NCBI GenBank assembly: GCA_914767715.1
Contig: OU612075.1
Location: forward strand, 5,890,001 to 5,954,000
Length of the DNA stretch: 64,000 nt
Direction: 5' to 3'
DNA from: Membranipora membranacea
Lineage: Eukaryota > Bryozoa > Gymnolaemata > Cheilostomatida > Membraniporidae
Within the stretch, counting starts at the first letter, position 1; each line of letters begins with the position of its first letter. Shown here piece after piece: positions 13,301 to 23,800 of this stretch. The notes below the pieces were generated by a model. That model made no database searches. It was not told the origin of the DNA and saw only the letters and a program-made list of their open reading frames with translations. Both the position numbers and the translations under genes were made by a program.

Positions 13301-16300
13301 AGATTTACTCTAATACACAGATATCAAATTCAAGTGACTCCTAATCGGCAAAATAACTAATCATGTTTAGATTGTCCACCTGTAGGTTACTCACCTTGTT
13401 CAGTTTGATAAATCGCTTGCTCAGAAGTGTCACCAGTACCAAACTTCAATACTGAAACTCCAGTCAGTCCCAATCAAAGGTATCCATTAAGTGAGACCGG
13501 CGACCATCTATCCATGACATGCCGAAAGCCGGCATTTGTTAATTGAAACTTAAACCAATTAGTTCTCATGGTATGATATTCATATTGTTTCTTGAAATAT
13601 AAAATAATGAAAACTTTTGTTTGCTCATAGATGTCCTCAAAAGTAAGTATTACATGCTACCGAGAATCAGCATTTCGTGTGGCTTGCAACATCAAGTGTG
13701 CTACATTTCTCAACATTTGTTTTATAGAGATTTGATTTTCCTTGGTTTGATATGTGAGTTTTTTTATGCGCTTATACACATTTCACAAACAAAGATTGGA
13801 CATTTTGATATGGTCCACTTCAAGTGAAATGTAGGAATGATCCAACTGCAATGGTCATGGCTTTAGTTACCCCAGCGCATCAATTTCACGTTGTATAGAA
13901 ATGAGTGCATGTTGTTGGCCAGGCAGTCTTTGGTGTGGGAAAATGTGGTATTAGACTGAACACAAGAATTGAACCTCAATATTTCTGAGTTGAGCTGTCT
14001 TGCTGCCTTTTCATACCTCCTTTGGCTTGGCCATAACAGACTATACTGTGTGACAATCGCTGATCAGAACCTGAAAAATTGGCAGAAGCACGGGAATCAA
14101 ACAGAAGTTACTTGGAAAAATTTATCCATTGGTAAGTTTGCCACATGAATTTAGCCTTAGCCTGGCTTTCAGGGTGAAGGGGGGGGGGCGTGGGTTGTTG
14201 GGTGGGGAACTGTTAATAGCTGATGTAATTTTCTCTATTTCTCAACTTTAGGAATTATCTGCCCAGTACGGAGAGAAAACCGGCGCTTACATATATGAGC
14301 TGTGTAGAGGTCATGATCCCGAACTTGTAAACTGCAGACAACTTCCAAAGTCAGTCGGGTGCAGCAAAAACTTCAGAGGCAAACTGGCCATTACAAACTA
14401 TGAGAAGGTAAGAGTACTTTATTTAATAAATCTGTCATCAAGAAATTGCAGATTGATAACTAATGACTATGCAAAGACATAAATTACATTCAATCGAAAT
14501 CTTTTTTATGTTTGGTGGATACCAGTGTAAGTCTGAAAAATGGATCTGGCATATTCTATGTTGAGTCTCTAACATATTTCTGTAGATATGGTAGTCGGAG
14601 TTGATTTATATCAAAATGAAAGATGAAAATCTGCACTCACCACTGAAATGTTGCATTGTGATATATTTGTTTTGTCTGTTCTTATTTCCTTGGACTGAAC
14701 CTAATACTCAACGATTATTCAATACCATGTCAATTGACATGCTATCTATATAAAGTGTGAGATCACGGCTCAAAACATCTCAATTGATCATGTTACCCTA
14801 GTTTCTTGTGAATCAGTAGAGATGCAGGATACTCTATGCACGGTTTATTACATTTGAGTGAGAAATTTCATCTAAAGCTAATTTGAATGCTTTGAACGGA
14901 AGTACAGCATTCTATTTAACTGCTAGTTTTATTTTTTATCTCTTCAACCTATTATCTCTTATTTAGGCACAGTACTGGCTGAAACAACTCTCTTCTGAGA
15001 TGGAGGAGAGATTGATCAAAGACCGAGATCAGAATAACCGCTTCGCCAAAAGTCTCTCCATGTCTGTCAGGTATGTCACAGAATTAATTAACTACAGTCA
15101 TCAGGAGAGAGGGCAACTCCAAAAACAGGCTCAAATTTTATCAGTGTCTATTCTTAGTTTGAATATAATAGATGATTAAATATTAACTACAACAAGTTGA
15201 ACTAGTTAGGGATGTCTCAATGTTAGCCGGCACAAGCTGGGTTGGCAAAGGTGGGAATTTTAATGGGATGATAATGTTTAAAGCTAGTCATATTTGTTAC
15301 ACTCTTTCAAGTGTGTACACAATGGCAAACTTTCTCTCCCGCAAATGCTATGCCTTCCCGGGCACTTAAATATTTGATAGTTTTCTAATGATAATTTTTT
15401 TGAACATGTAAGTACAGATTTATCATCTTAGAATACTCTTAGAAATCTGTCAATGTAACCCTGTCCCTCTGCTCCAAAGGTGAGATGGACAAAGCTAGCC
15501 CTCACATCAGGCCATTAATTTTACATTTGTATTAGTTAATTTGCTGTGTTTTCTGGAAGTTTTCGGTCCTTTGCTTTTGACAAAACAACTGCTCAGGTAG
15601 TTTAAAAACTAGATATCCCCCTCTTCGCGGTTCTAAAATATACAATTCAATGAAGATTTTCAATGAGACAAAATAATTTTTGATTCAGATGCTTAGCATG
15701 GTCACCTGTGCTGATGTACTGAACAAATTGTCTCAACTCGGTCTTTCCAAAAGTATGATCCTGCGAACCGGATTTGAACCAGTGACCTAAGGATGTCTAT
15801 ATTATACAATTAACGTCTTCCGCTCTACCAACTGGAACAGGCAGCTGACCCGCGATAGCTCAGTTTACTCAGTAACTTTGGCATCAAGCCATAATTTTCA
15901 GCCATTTTCAGGCATAAGTCTCTATTCTCGGCTATGGTGACTTCATGAAAAGCAATTGTTGAATCGGTCATAGAAAACCATTATGGGACAACATTTCCTT
16001 AAAGTTGGGAGTGTGATGTGGCATCATCAAATACACCAAGCATTAAACAATTAAATCAGCTTTTCATCACTTGCTGTGAAGTCTGAAACCAATCAAATTG
16101 TTTTCGCCAGATGCTGAAATTCTTTATTCATAGAGAGGTAAAAAGATCTAATCCACTGCCACTGAAACTTTAAGCCTTATTTAACAACATGATTGGCTGA
16201 GGATAACTATATATAGCAATGATCAAGTTGCAGTGTTGTACATTGATTTGTTTTTTCTTCCATAGATTTAGCGACTGGACCAGTGTATCCCGGGCTATAC

Positions 16301-19212
16301 CTATCAGTAAATACTCACAGATAGCCATAGAGAAGTCTGCTATGGCAGCTCTTACTAAGCTCTGTGGTGAGGTGAAGAATTTCGAAATCTCTATCGGCTG
16401 TTTGGGTAAGAAAAATAAGATATTCTAGCATGATTTTTAGTACATCTAAAATGTAAATGCTCAGATCAGTTTAAAATATAAATTGACGCTCCCAAATCAT
16501 TTAAAAAATCAACTAAATAAAACAGTATTTTTCATCGATTTGAAGGTGGATTTCTCTAGAAGCCTTACTGATCTTTTCATGTGTCTTTAGTTACGGCTCT
16601 TCTGATAGATTGGTAGACCAAACCCACACTTGCTGTACACAAAACAAACATGTGGAAAATGTTCAATGTGATGTAGATAGTTGAACATGTTTGATCATAT
16701 CAAATAAGATTTATAATATATGTTCTGTATAATTTCAGGTCTCTCAGCTGGAAAATTTGAAGATATAGAAGGGAAAAGTCTGTCACATTTTTTTCAAACT
16801 GGCAAGACTGTCGACCCGTTCGAGCTATCTACCGCATCAAAACCAGCCACAGAACCCTCCACATCAACAATCAAACCTCCGTCCTCATTGGCTAACCAGC
16901 CAGATAACCAACCGAGCATGAAATGGTTCACTGCAAGCAAGCAGGCCAGTGTCGACCCTTTTGACATATTGGACGAACAAGAGATTTTGCCGACCAACGA
17001 ACAGTTTGAAGGAAATTCTATAGTTGATAATGCTGTAAAGGCATCTGATGGTATGAACCAAACTAGTCTAAAGTGGTTTGCTACAACTGCCAACACCGCT
17101 GACCCTTTTGAAAGCATCAATGATGCCAAATCGTCAACATTGACCTCATCAGAACCCCATACCAATAAGATATTACTAGGGCCGGACAAGGGCCAATCGA
17201 AAATAAACTGGTTTGCAACATCTGGCGACAATGTAGATCCGTTTAGGCATAGTGACCAAGTGAGGACCAGTGTATCTAAACGACATTATACGCAAACTGA
17301 GAATCAATATATGCAGGGTCTAGATCAGCCCAAAATAAAATGGTTTGCTTCAAAGGAGACCAGCATAGATCCTTTTGAAGCTCTCGAGAGGTCATTAAAT
17401 AACAGTAATTCTAAAACACCGCACAGAAAGATGTATTTACGATATTTACGGAAAGACGTCTCGGCAGGAAACGAGCAAAGTAACACTGGCATTTATCAGC
17501 CAGATATTATCGACATAGACGGTGATATATTAGATGTAGATTCTGATTATGACTCATGTGACTCAGAAATATTTCCTCTAAACTATAAAGAGTTGACCGG
17601 TAAGCGAAAACACACATTGGTCAGGCACAATCTTAAAGCGATTAATGGCAGGGTTTGGTCTGGGAGTAAAGTGTCAGACGTGCCAAAAATAATAATAAAC
17701 TCTGCTGTCAGCTTATCAAACGAACAGAAATCTCATACCAACTCACCAAATAATACATCTGCGGAATCACAATCAAATGTGTGCCAAAGTGGGAAACTTG
17801 CCAAGACAACTCCAGTAAAGAGTAGTGAAGTGTTGGATGACCTCATCGCAGTGTGGGACAATGCTACAAAATCGTCAGCAGCAAACACACCTCATAAAGT
17901 AGTTAAATCTGAAAACTCGGAGGCAGATGATCAAGATGCCTGCAAACAAGATGATGATGAGGACAGTATTTCATTTTTCCATGCTGTTCAACAAGAAGAG
18001 AGACTCCACCAGGACTCGACTGACTCTCAGGACAATGGGCTCTTAGGATACACAAAGGTGTACGATGTTGATAAAGCAGATGATCCAACTATGAGTTTAA
18101 AGGGTGTGCTTGATAAAGAAAATCAGTCCCTTTCAATCTCTCAGAACACTAACCGCATAAAGCGTAAATCCGATTCACTCGATGATGAGCAAATCTGCCA
18201 AACTACAAATGGAAAGAAGCCACGCTACCATCAGCCCAATAGCAGTCAGACAGTCTCCCATCTCCGCCATCCAGATGCAAGCGAGTTGAAAGCGATGGGT
18301 TTAGATTGTAGCTACACATTAACCCATGCCGATCTGTCTCAGTCGTCTACGCTTGAGGCAGCGTCAGCGGTGGGCATGAAACCTCCCGAGTTGACAGAAG
18401 ACAATGATGATGATGATATATGTGTTGTTTGGCAGTCCCAAACGCCAGGTATGTAACATTTAAAGATAAGATAAATTTTATTTTTAAAACCCTCTACAGA
18501 ACAAAATTTGAGAAGTTGTTGAAATGGAGTAGTTTGTAGAAAAATCCTTGAAGAAAAATGCTCGGCAATAATGAGCTAACTTTATCTATACTGTTGGCAA
18601 TGTCTGCAGAATGCAATGCAGATATAAAATAATCTAACAATAAAATACAGAAAAATATAGAAATAAATGATGAAACACCTATTGAGAAAAAAATTGGGTT
18701 ATGTAAGGGGAAGAATGGAACATGGTACACAGTAAATGAGTTATAAAAAGATAATTTGATTTCATTCTCACCCTGTGTATGTATTTAAAATGACTCATCA
18801 CTGTACTTACTCTTAATTATATCACTTTCTTATGTTCATGAAGTATGCTTGTCAGACACTCTCTATATAGTCTACCATTCTTAATTGTATAACGGTGAAT
18901 TTTGCTTGGATGACTGGTAAATTGGTGAATTTGAAAATATGTGACAGCAATGCCATGTGTACTCCATGTAACAGGAACTTCTCTCGCTCTCATTGCTTCA
19001 TTAATTTTAAGTTCTAGTTGCCCACACGGCATCATTTACTATACTGATGCTGCATCATTCTCAATTTGAATTTTTTTTTCTCTGCAGTGCCCAAGAAGAT
19101 AGGCAGTATATCCAACGGCATGATCTCAGCACATAAAAAGAGTTTGGCAAAGAAAATTAGCAGCCAGAAGAGTAACATCAAATCAATAACCGACTTCTTC
19201 AAGGTGAAATAG
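4312..19212 (+). CDS. polh: DNA polymerase eta, 11-exon gene (translesion Y-family polymerase)
   Basis: Translesion polymerase that copies past UV photoproducts at stalled nuclear replication forks. Coding exons: 4312-4367, 7479-7603, 10442-10567, 11735-11944, 12346-12518, 12965-13156, 14252-14407, 14967-15070, 16266-16405, 16739-18448 and 19088-19212. They total 3117 nt, about 1038 residues, against 713 in human; the extra length is all C-terminal. The palm motif LIDMDCFYVQVEQR (residues 28-41) and ERASIDEAYIDLT (D135/E136) supply the metal ligands. Q55, Y69, R72 and R78 match human Q38, Y52, R55 and R61. CSAGISHNK, KLACGLHKP and the little finger (LPKSVGCSKNF, FSDWTSVSRAI) follow. The protein ends in a PIP-like box, SITDFFK. 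Intron phases agree throughout. The start is the ATG at 4312, although the frame stays open to the acceptor at 4243. Oddity: exon 2 to exon 3 joining gives TGA. The convergent neighbour is a TRIM gene. Confidence 0.93.
5169..5275. mobile_element. Fold-back MITE (family with 30584-30701)
   Basis: Inverted arms CCTGCATTCGGAGTTGCTCC and GGGGAGAAACTAGTATGCGGG flank a short centre containing a TGGTC-type palindrome around CCACTGG/CCAGTGG. The same arm sequence forms the element at 30584-30701, and a decayed relative lies near 8800-8955. Confidence 0.55.
5685..5765. repeat. Dispersed repeat, CGTTCGGGATGGCGATC family
   Basis: Shares CCACAGCCAGGCCTTAA, GTTCGGGATGGC-ATCA and GGTCGTTAAGGGGG-GTGGGAAGCT with 54278-54365 and, in decayed form, 46627-46765. 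Likely a transposable-element fragment; the family is not recognised. Confidence 0.55.
7479..7603 (+). CDS. polh: polh exon 2 (palm: LIDMDCF metal-binding motif)
   Basis: This exon encodes residues 19-60, from the KGWQERIVALIDMDCF segment to QYNDWK. It carries the first catalytic aspartate (D30) and the template-contacting glutamine (Q55). The only usable donor is AAAT|GTATGT. Polymerase eta proteins have Lys-Gly-Gly-Gly here, so the last exon base should be G; the T found makes codon 61 TGA once exon 3 is joined. Confidence 0.85.
7735..8112. mobile_element. Long fold-back element in polh intron 2
   Basis: Two arms of about 150 bp, 7735-7886 and 7965-8112, are inverted copies. The inner parts share GTCACCTAAT and CAAATAATTTGCACAAACTG with its complement. 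The outer parts share CTTAAACYACTGCTGCCAC and GAATTCTG-RTAGCTC. Indels separate the arms, so the element is old. It has no coding capacity. Confidence 0.7.
8800..8955. mobile_element. Decayed MITE with poly-C tract
   Basis: The arms resemble the 5169 and 30584 elements: TTTGCTCCCC on one side, GTGGAAGGGAAGCAAACCGG and GCAGGCAATCTGGATCAAA on the other. A run of about 14 C lies inside near 8851. Alignment by eye is partial. Confidence 0.4.
10015..10438. repeat. Intronic tandem duplication next to the polh exon 3 acceptor
   Basis: Two imperfect copies, about 10015-10165 and 10298-10438, share TTTCCTTGTGATGTAAGAAG, GGTTTAA, ATCATCGATATCA and a GAACT-AGTGACTTT block. The second copy supplies the branch and pyrimidine region of the exon 3 acceptor, so a decoy acceptor region precedes the real one. 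Confidence 0.65.
10442..10567 (+). CDS. polh: polh exon 3 (GGIIAVGYEARARGVSR)
   Basis: The acceptor is GTTTGTTTTAG at 10431-10441. The exon encodes residues 61-102, including the Y69 and R72 dNTP contacts and R78 of the finger region, then DDAKSVCPDIKLFSVPEVR. An alternative AG at 10422-10423 lies in the same frame and would add six residues (TLFVLG-type) while avoiding the junctional stop, but its pyrimidine tract is weak. Confidence 0.85.
10605..10745. repeat. Dispersed repeat, CATGTGTATCTCTGATCG family, member 1
   Basis: About 140 bp shared with 19739-19878 and 38186-38312. Common blocks are GTATCTCTGATCGT-AGAGT, GTACCCGCCCCTAAT and GGTCGTCACA, then GTACTCATGCTA. It lies in polh intron 3. 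The reverse strand has a weak B-box-like GAGTTCAATC, so a SINE is possible but unproven. Confidence 0.55.
10757..10804. repeat. Microsatellite, ATATAGTATATAG units
   Basis: About 14-bp units of GATATATAGTATATA repeated three times in polh intron 3. Confidence 0.85.
15759..15863 (-). pseudogene. Broken, partly inverted tRNA-Tyr copy in polh intron 8
   Basis: On the minus strand 15833-15759 keeps a D-arm end (CAGTTGGTAGAGC), a degraded anticodon arm and intron, and ATCCTTAGGTCACTGGTTCA down to a mutated acceptor stem. The missing 5' part, CCCGCGATAGCTCAG, sits next to it at 15849-15863 on the plus strand. The two parts therefore face each other, as after an inversion. The intact homologue is at 35341-35428. 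Confidence 0.75.
16739..18448 (+). CDS. polh: polh exon 10: long C-terminal region with WF/DPF repeats and SUMO-binding-like motifs
   Basis: A 1,710-bp exon (residues about 428-997). It starts with the end of the little finger and KSLSHFFQTG, equivalent to the human SLESFFQ PCNA/REV1-binding peptide. That unit, F-F then DPFE about ten residues on, recurs four more times as KWF or NWF near residues 489, 539, 584 and 628, each followed by DPF. Acidic-flanked hydrophobic runs (DIIDIDGDILDVDSD; DDDDICVVW near the end) look like SUMO-interacting motifs. I see no C2H2 UBZ ubiquitin-binding finger, which vertebrate polymerase eta has. The region is low-complexity and Ser/Asp/Asn-rich, so probably disordered. 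Its second part is copied at 35904-36894. Confidence 0.85.
19088..19212 (+). CDS. polh: polh exon 11: basic tail with PCNA-binding box
   Basis: The acceptor is TTTTTCTCTGCAG. The exon encodes a Lys-rich stretch (VPKKIGSIS, HKKSLAKKISSQK) suited to nuclear import, then SNIKSITDFFKVK and TAG. I-x-x-F-F matches a non-canonical PIP box as in other Y-family polymerases. The duplicate at 37533-37657 encodes the same peptide. Confidence 0.85.
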
Positions 19213-20825
19213 TTGACTACCGGGCAACTTGACAGAACTGACTTTTTTCTAACACTATTATCACAGTAATGAAGACAATCTCAACTCCTGTAGCGCCTTA
19301 CCCATTTTTTTTAACTGAGTCAGTTTGCGAGGCTTAATGCAACCCTGAACTACCTAGGGTATAACATCAAAAGCCTGACTTCGCTATATGGACCATAAGA
19401 CCTTTTCTTCTAATGAATGACTTTCACCATATGGATCATAAGGCCTCTACTTCTAATGAATGTCTTAGATTTCACACATATATTCTCATATATATTTTGC
19501 AATCTCATACTACCATTTTTTCCTCATTATTTTTGTACATATCTTCAAAGATGTTATTTCTCAATTCATGGCTATTTTTTTGTAAAATTTGTTGAATTTT
19601 ATCTCATAACAATTCTCAGTGATCATAATGAACGATGATGATAAAAGTCTTGTCTGGCCATGAGAGAGAAAGACTACCTCTGTGTATAATTTTAACCTTG
19701 TTACATTGCTACCACACTAGCACCAAGACTACGCTTTTATCATGTGTATCTCTGATCGTTAGAGTCAATTTAGAACGAGAACCTTCTATGTACCCGCCCC
19801 TAATAAGTGAAATCGAACTTGGGTCGTCACATCAAATTCTTGGTGATCGTACTCATGCTATGTGGATTAATTCACTTTTGTCAGGATGGATATGCCCAAA
19901 GATACAAAAGGATAGACCATATTGCAAATCTCACCTCACTGCATGCAATCTAGAAATCAGTTAAACAATCAGTTATATACATATCATTTTGAACGATTCA
20001 TCTGCTGTCTGCAGATACATAAAAACATATATATATATATGTAAATATCATTGTAATAGCCTGCATCTGAATACATAAAATTACCAGGAAGGGTGGGTAC
20101 ACCACCTTCCCTTGTCGCATCTGACCAAAGTTAACTTGTTACATGAATGGGAGTTATCTATCCACACATAAAGAGAGCGCGACTCATCTCTGTGCAGTGA
20201 GGCTGGGTAATAAGAGCAGCCTTTGATACATGTGACCAGTGGTGTTGTGACTGTAGAATGAAATATTTGTGTGGTGAATTTAACAAACTCAGGATTCACC
20301 ATGAAGCCAAGCTACCCATTGATAATTCTGCATAACTATGTGGTCTCAATCAAAGTTCTCTTTGATTGTTATAAGTAGCGAGTGATGACTAAAGATAGAA
20401 ATACTAAAATAGAATTAGTAAACCGTCATTGATTTTACAATGTTTAATTTTGAAACTAATGTCTGACTCATCCATAGGGTTTAATCTTATGGAAGGAGGA
20501 TGGAGAAATATACACATTTATTTATCACATTTTTTTATTTATATTGTATTATGAAGAATAAATGAAAAGACCAATATGCTAAGGCATATAATCTGTCTGC
20601 CAAACAGATGTCTCAATAATAATGTGATCCAATATATATAAATATAAATGATCAGGAGTCCTTAATGATATCGAGTCTCGCTGGCGTTAGAACTCCAGAT
20701 TCCATGGATGCTGGTAGCATATATTGCACAGACAATTCCGATAAGATGATAACTCTGATTATTGTCGGCTCAGCGGTATCCATTGCAAACTGTGTTTATT
20801 GTCAGCAGCATTCTTTTGTTTCCTC
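19213..20825. other. Convergent intergenic region between polh and TRIM copy 1
   Basis: Holds the 3' ends of both genes. A dispersed repeat occupies 19739-19878, and a short (TA)n run lies near 20027-20040. On the minus strand AATAAA motifs at about 20517-20522 and 20534-20539 could serve as the TRIM polyadenylation signal, about 300 nt past its stop. I saw no convincing poly(A) signal close after the polh stop. The region is duplicated at 37658-39618. Confidence 0.5.
19739..19878. repeat. Dispersed repeat, CATGTGTATCTCTGATCG family, member 2
   Basis: Shares about 140 bp with 10605-10745. It was present before the block duplication, since 38186-38312 is its duplicate. Confidence 0.55.
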
Positions 20826-23800
20826 CTACTTAATTTTGAAGAGCATTACACCTGTCTGTCTACAAGCTAACACCATATTCCCTTTTTTAACAGCGATGTC
20901 ATGAATCCAGGCTTCATTATCAATAGACTCCTTTATCTTCTCATGGGTCAGCTCACCTATCTTCTTACCTGTTAAATAACAACAAAAATTTATGAATGGC
21001 CATTCTGAAAAAATGAGAATTGCTGTTCATGATTCTACGTGGGAGGTTGAAGTATTCAAATCCACTCAGCACAAATACTGTTCGCACAAAATATAAAATG
21101 ACTCATATCAAAGTACTATAGTTGGCTTACATGCCACAAAATTATAATGAGTATTCAAATCCACTTTAGCTAATTTACTGTAATAACTAGAAACCCTTGC
21201 ACCACTCGCCTTCTGGTGAGATGATGTAGATATTAGATGTGTCGGTGCTTGTCACATAGATGAAGCCTGACTCATCTCTGTCTATTCCTGTAGGTCCTGT
21301 AAGGCCTGAACACACCCACATTCGGACTGATGATGGTGACAGAGCATATTTATACAGCTTGCCTTCCTGGTAATCTGTTACAAGTACAGCATCAGAGGTG
21401 AGGTGAACTCCACATGGTGACTGTAAATCTGTCAGTGGGATGGTGAACTTGTGTGTATCATTGGTGGATGAAAAGACCATCAGTGTTTTATTGACATAGT
21501 CAATACACGCTAAGTATTCCTTGTTTGCTGACAGGTGTGTGATTTTGACTGCGTTGTCCGTTTTCTCACTGTGTAGAACTGTTTGTGTCGGTTTATCCAT
21601 CGTTCCCAGATAGGTGACATACTTTTTTCGACTTGATGATACGGTCTGACTATACAGCTTTTCACCGACTGCTACTGATGAGAACACCCATTTCGCATCA
21701 GGATAGCTCAATGTCCTATCTAGCTTTAAGTCACCATCTTGTCGTATTTCCACTTGTCTTCTCATAGCACACAGTATGCTGTCATCATCAGTCCAGCTAA
21801 CTCCATAACACCCCTGAGATGTTTTCTCTGTCTTCACATGCTCTATAGCGGTGGGTGGAAATTCTAATTTTGCATTGACATTCAATGTGTGGATACCTGT
21901 TGGTAAAAGTATGGTTTGAAAAAATATTATATGCAACAACAATAATGATAAAGATAAACAGATATACTCTGTTTTGGACACCGCATCATAAAAGTAAAAT
22001 ATAACAATTTTGAAAATTTGGAAATCTTAAAAACTCTATTCGGGTTTTAAAGGGAAATATTAAGTAGAGTGAGAGTTTGTCATTAACGCTGGCATCTTAC
22101 TTTCGGGATTTATACTTTATACTTTTTTATTTAACAGACATGACATTTCCATAATATACCAGAGAGATTAAAACAAAGGTGAATTAAGTCCTCAATTACT
22201 GACCTGTATGTAGGTAAGGTGTCTTCAAGATTATCACTTTTTCATAATCTTTGCTGCTGTTTGTCTGTTCAAGTTTTCTGGACACCTCATCAAACTCCTC
22301 CAGTAACTGTCTGTCTGCTCGTCTGTCTGCCAGGTGAGTACCATAGATATACAAGTCATCAAGGACGGTGGTGTTTAGTAGAATCTCATCAGAAAACTGT
22401 TCTACTTCAACAGTAGATCTGTCAATATGCTCCCAGAACTCTCTCTTCAACTCTTCTGACTCATGTCTGATTTGCCGAATCTATGAAATGTAATAGTTTG
22501 TAGGGCTTATAAAACTGAATCTGGATGTACAACGCATTGAACAATGATGAGCACTCCAATCAGTCTGGGGTAGTTAACGGCATTTAAATGGCAAGACAGC
22601 CAACTATAGATATCTGACTCAGTGACATGGAAACCGCTAGCCTGTCTTGACAAACTGGTCAAGACAGGCTGAGAAACCACCTACTATCATGTCTGCCTTT
22701 CAATTTGAACATCAGTATTTAAACTCATGACAGGTGTTTATCCCACTGATATCCATGTTTAGAGATAAAGGTGAATATCTTATATGTTATCAGAGGTACG
22801 ATGGATACGCTCAATGAAAATACTGAAGTACATTACCAGATCATCAGCCATTATGTCTATAATGTGATTGATTGACTTCACATGGTCTTCTAGATCACCG
22901 AGGCGTTTCCATGTAGATTTGACTGAACTTCTACATCTCTTAATCTTATCATAGATACTCTGTGATAGGATCCTCAGTCTGTCTCTCAAGTCATCAGTAA
23001 ACTTCCTCAGTGGAATTATCTCATGATGTTCACCTACATTAATAGTTTCAGGTTTATAGTGGATTATCAAATATTCATCCACAACCTAATTTCATGCTTC
23101 CCATATGAATTTACCTGCACCCTGTTTAACAGGCACCTCTTGGTGGTTTTGGTTTTTTGTTTGGTTTGATTTAATTCGTTGTCACATATATACATGTACA
23201 TACATAATATAGTGAAATGATATATGGATTTGCCGCTGATGACTAAAAAACTAAAAGGTTCAAATCATAAAAAGTAATTGAAAATAAAAAATAGCACAGA
23301 TACAAACTAAATTAGAACATTGTATTAGCGTTTACTGGAATTATTGCAGACATTTATATGAGTGAGTGATCAAACTGTGATTTGGGAGTTGGGTGTTCCT
23401 ACAAAGATGAACTATTTCTGGGTTTCCCCATAAAGCAGCCAACACAGTGAGAGAAATGATGAATAAACTGGTTATGTCTGAGAGCGATCTGTATTCTGCA
23501 TATTTAATTGCAGGTTAACGGATGCAAGACCTAATGAGAACAATCCCTTGTGTTTGGTTAAGAAATTGTCCGAGGAAACAGATATCGACTTTACCTCTAC
23601 TGGCTTGAGCTTGATTTGGAGTTTTGTCAGTTGTATCAGAGAAGTTGTGTCCACATTCAAAGCAAGACTTAGCTTGTGCTCCTTGTCTTGTCTTTGCTCT
23701 TGGAGCCTCACATTCCTCACATATTTGGGTTTCAGCTCCTGTTTTTTCTTCTGCTGTTTCTCCTGCTACTGCCGCTGATGATGCTGTTTCTGCAGGATAT

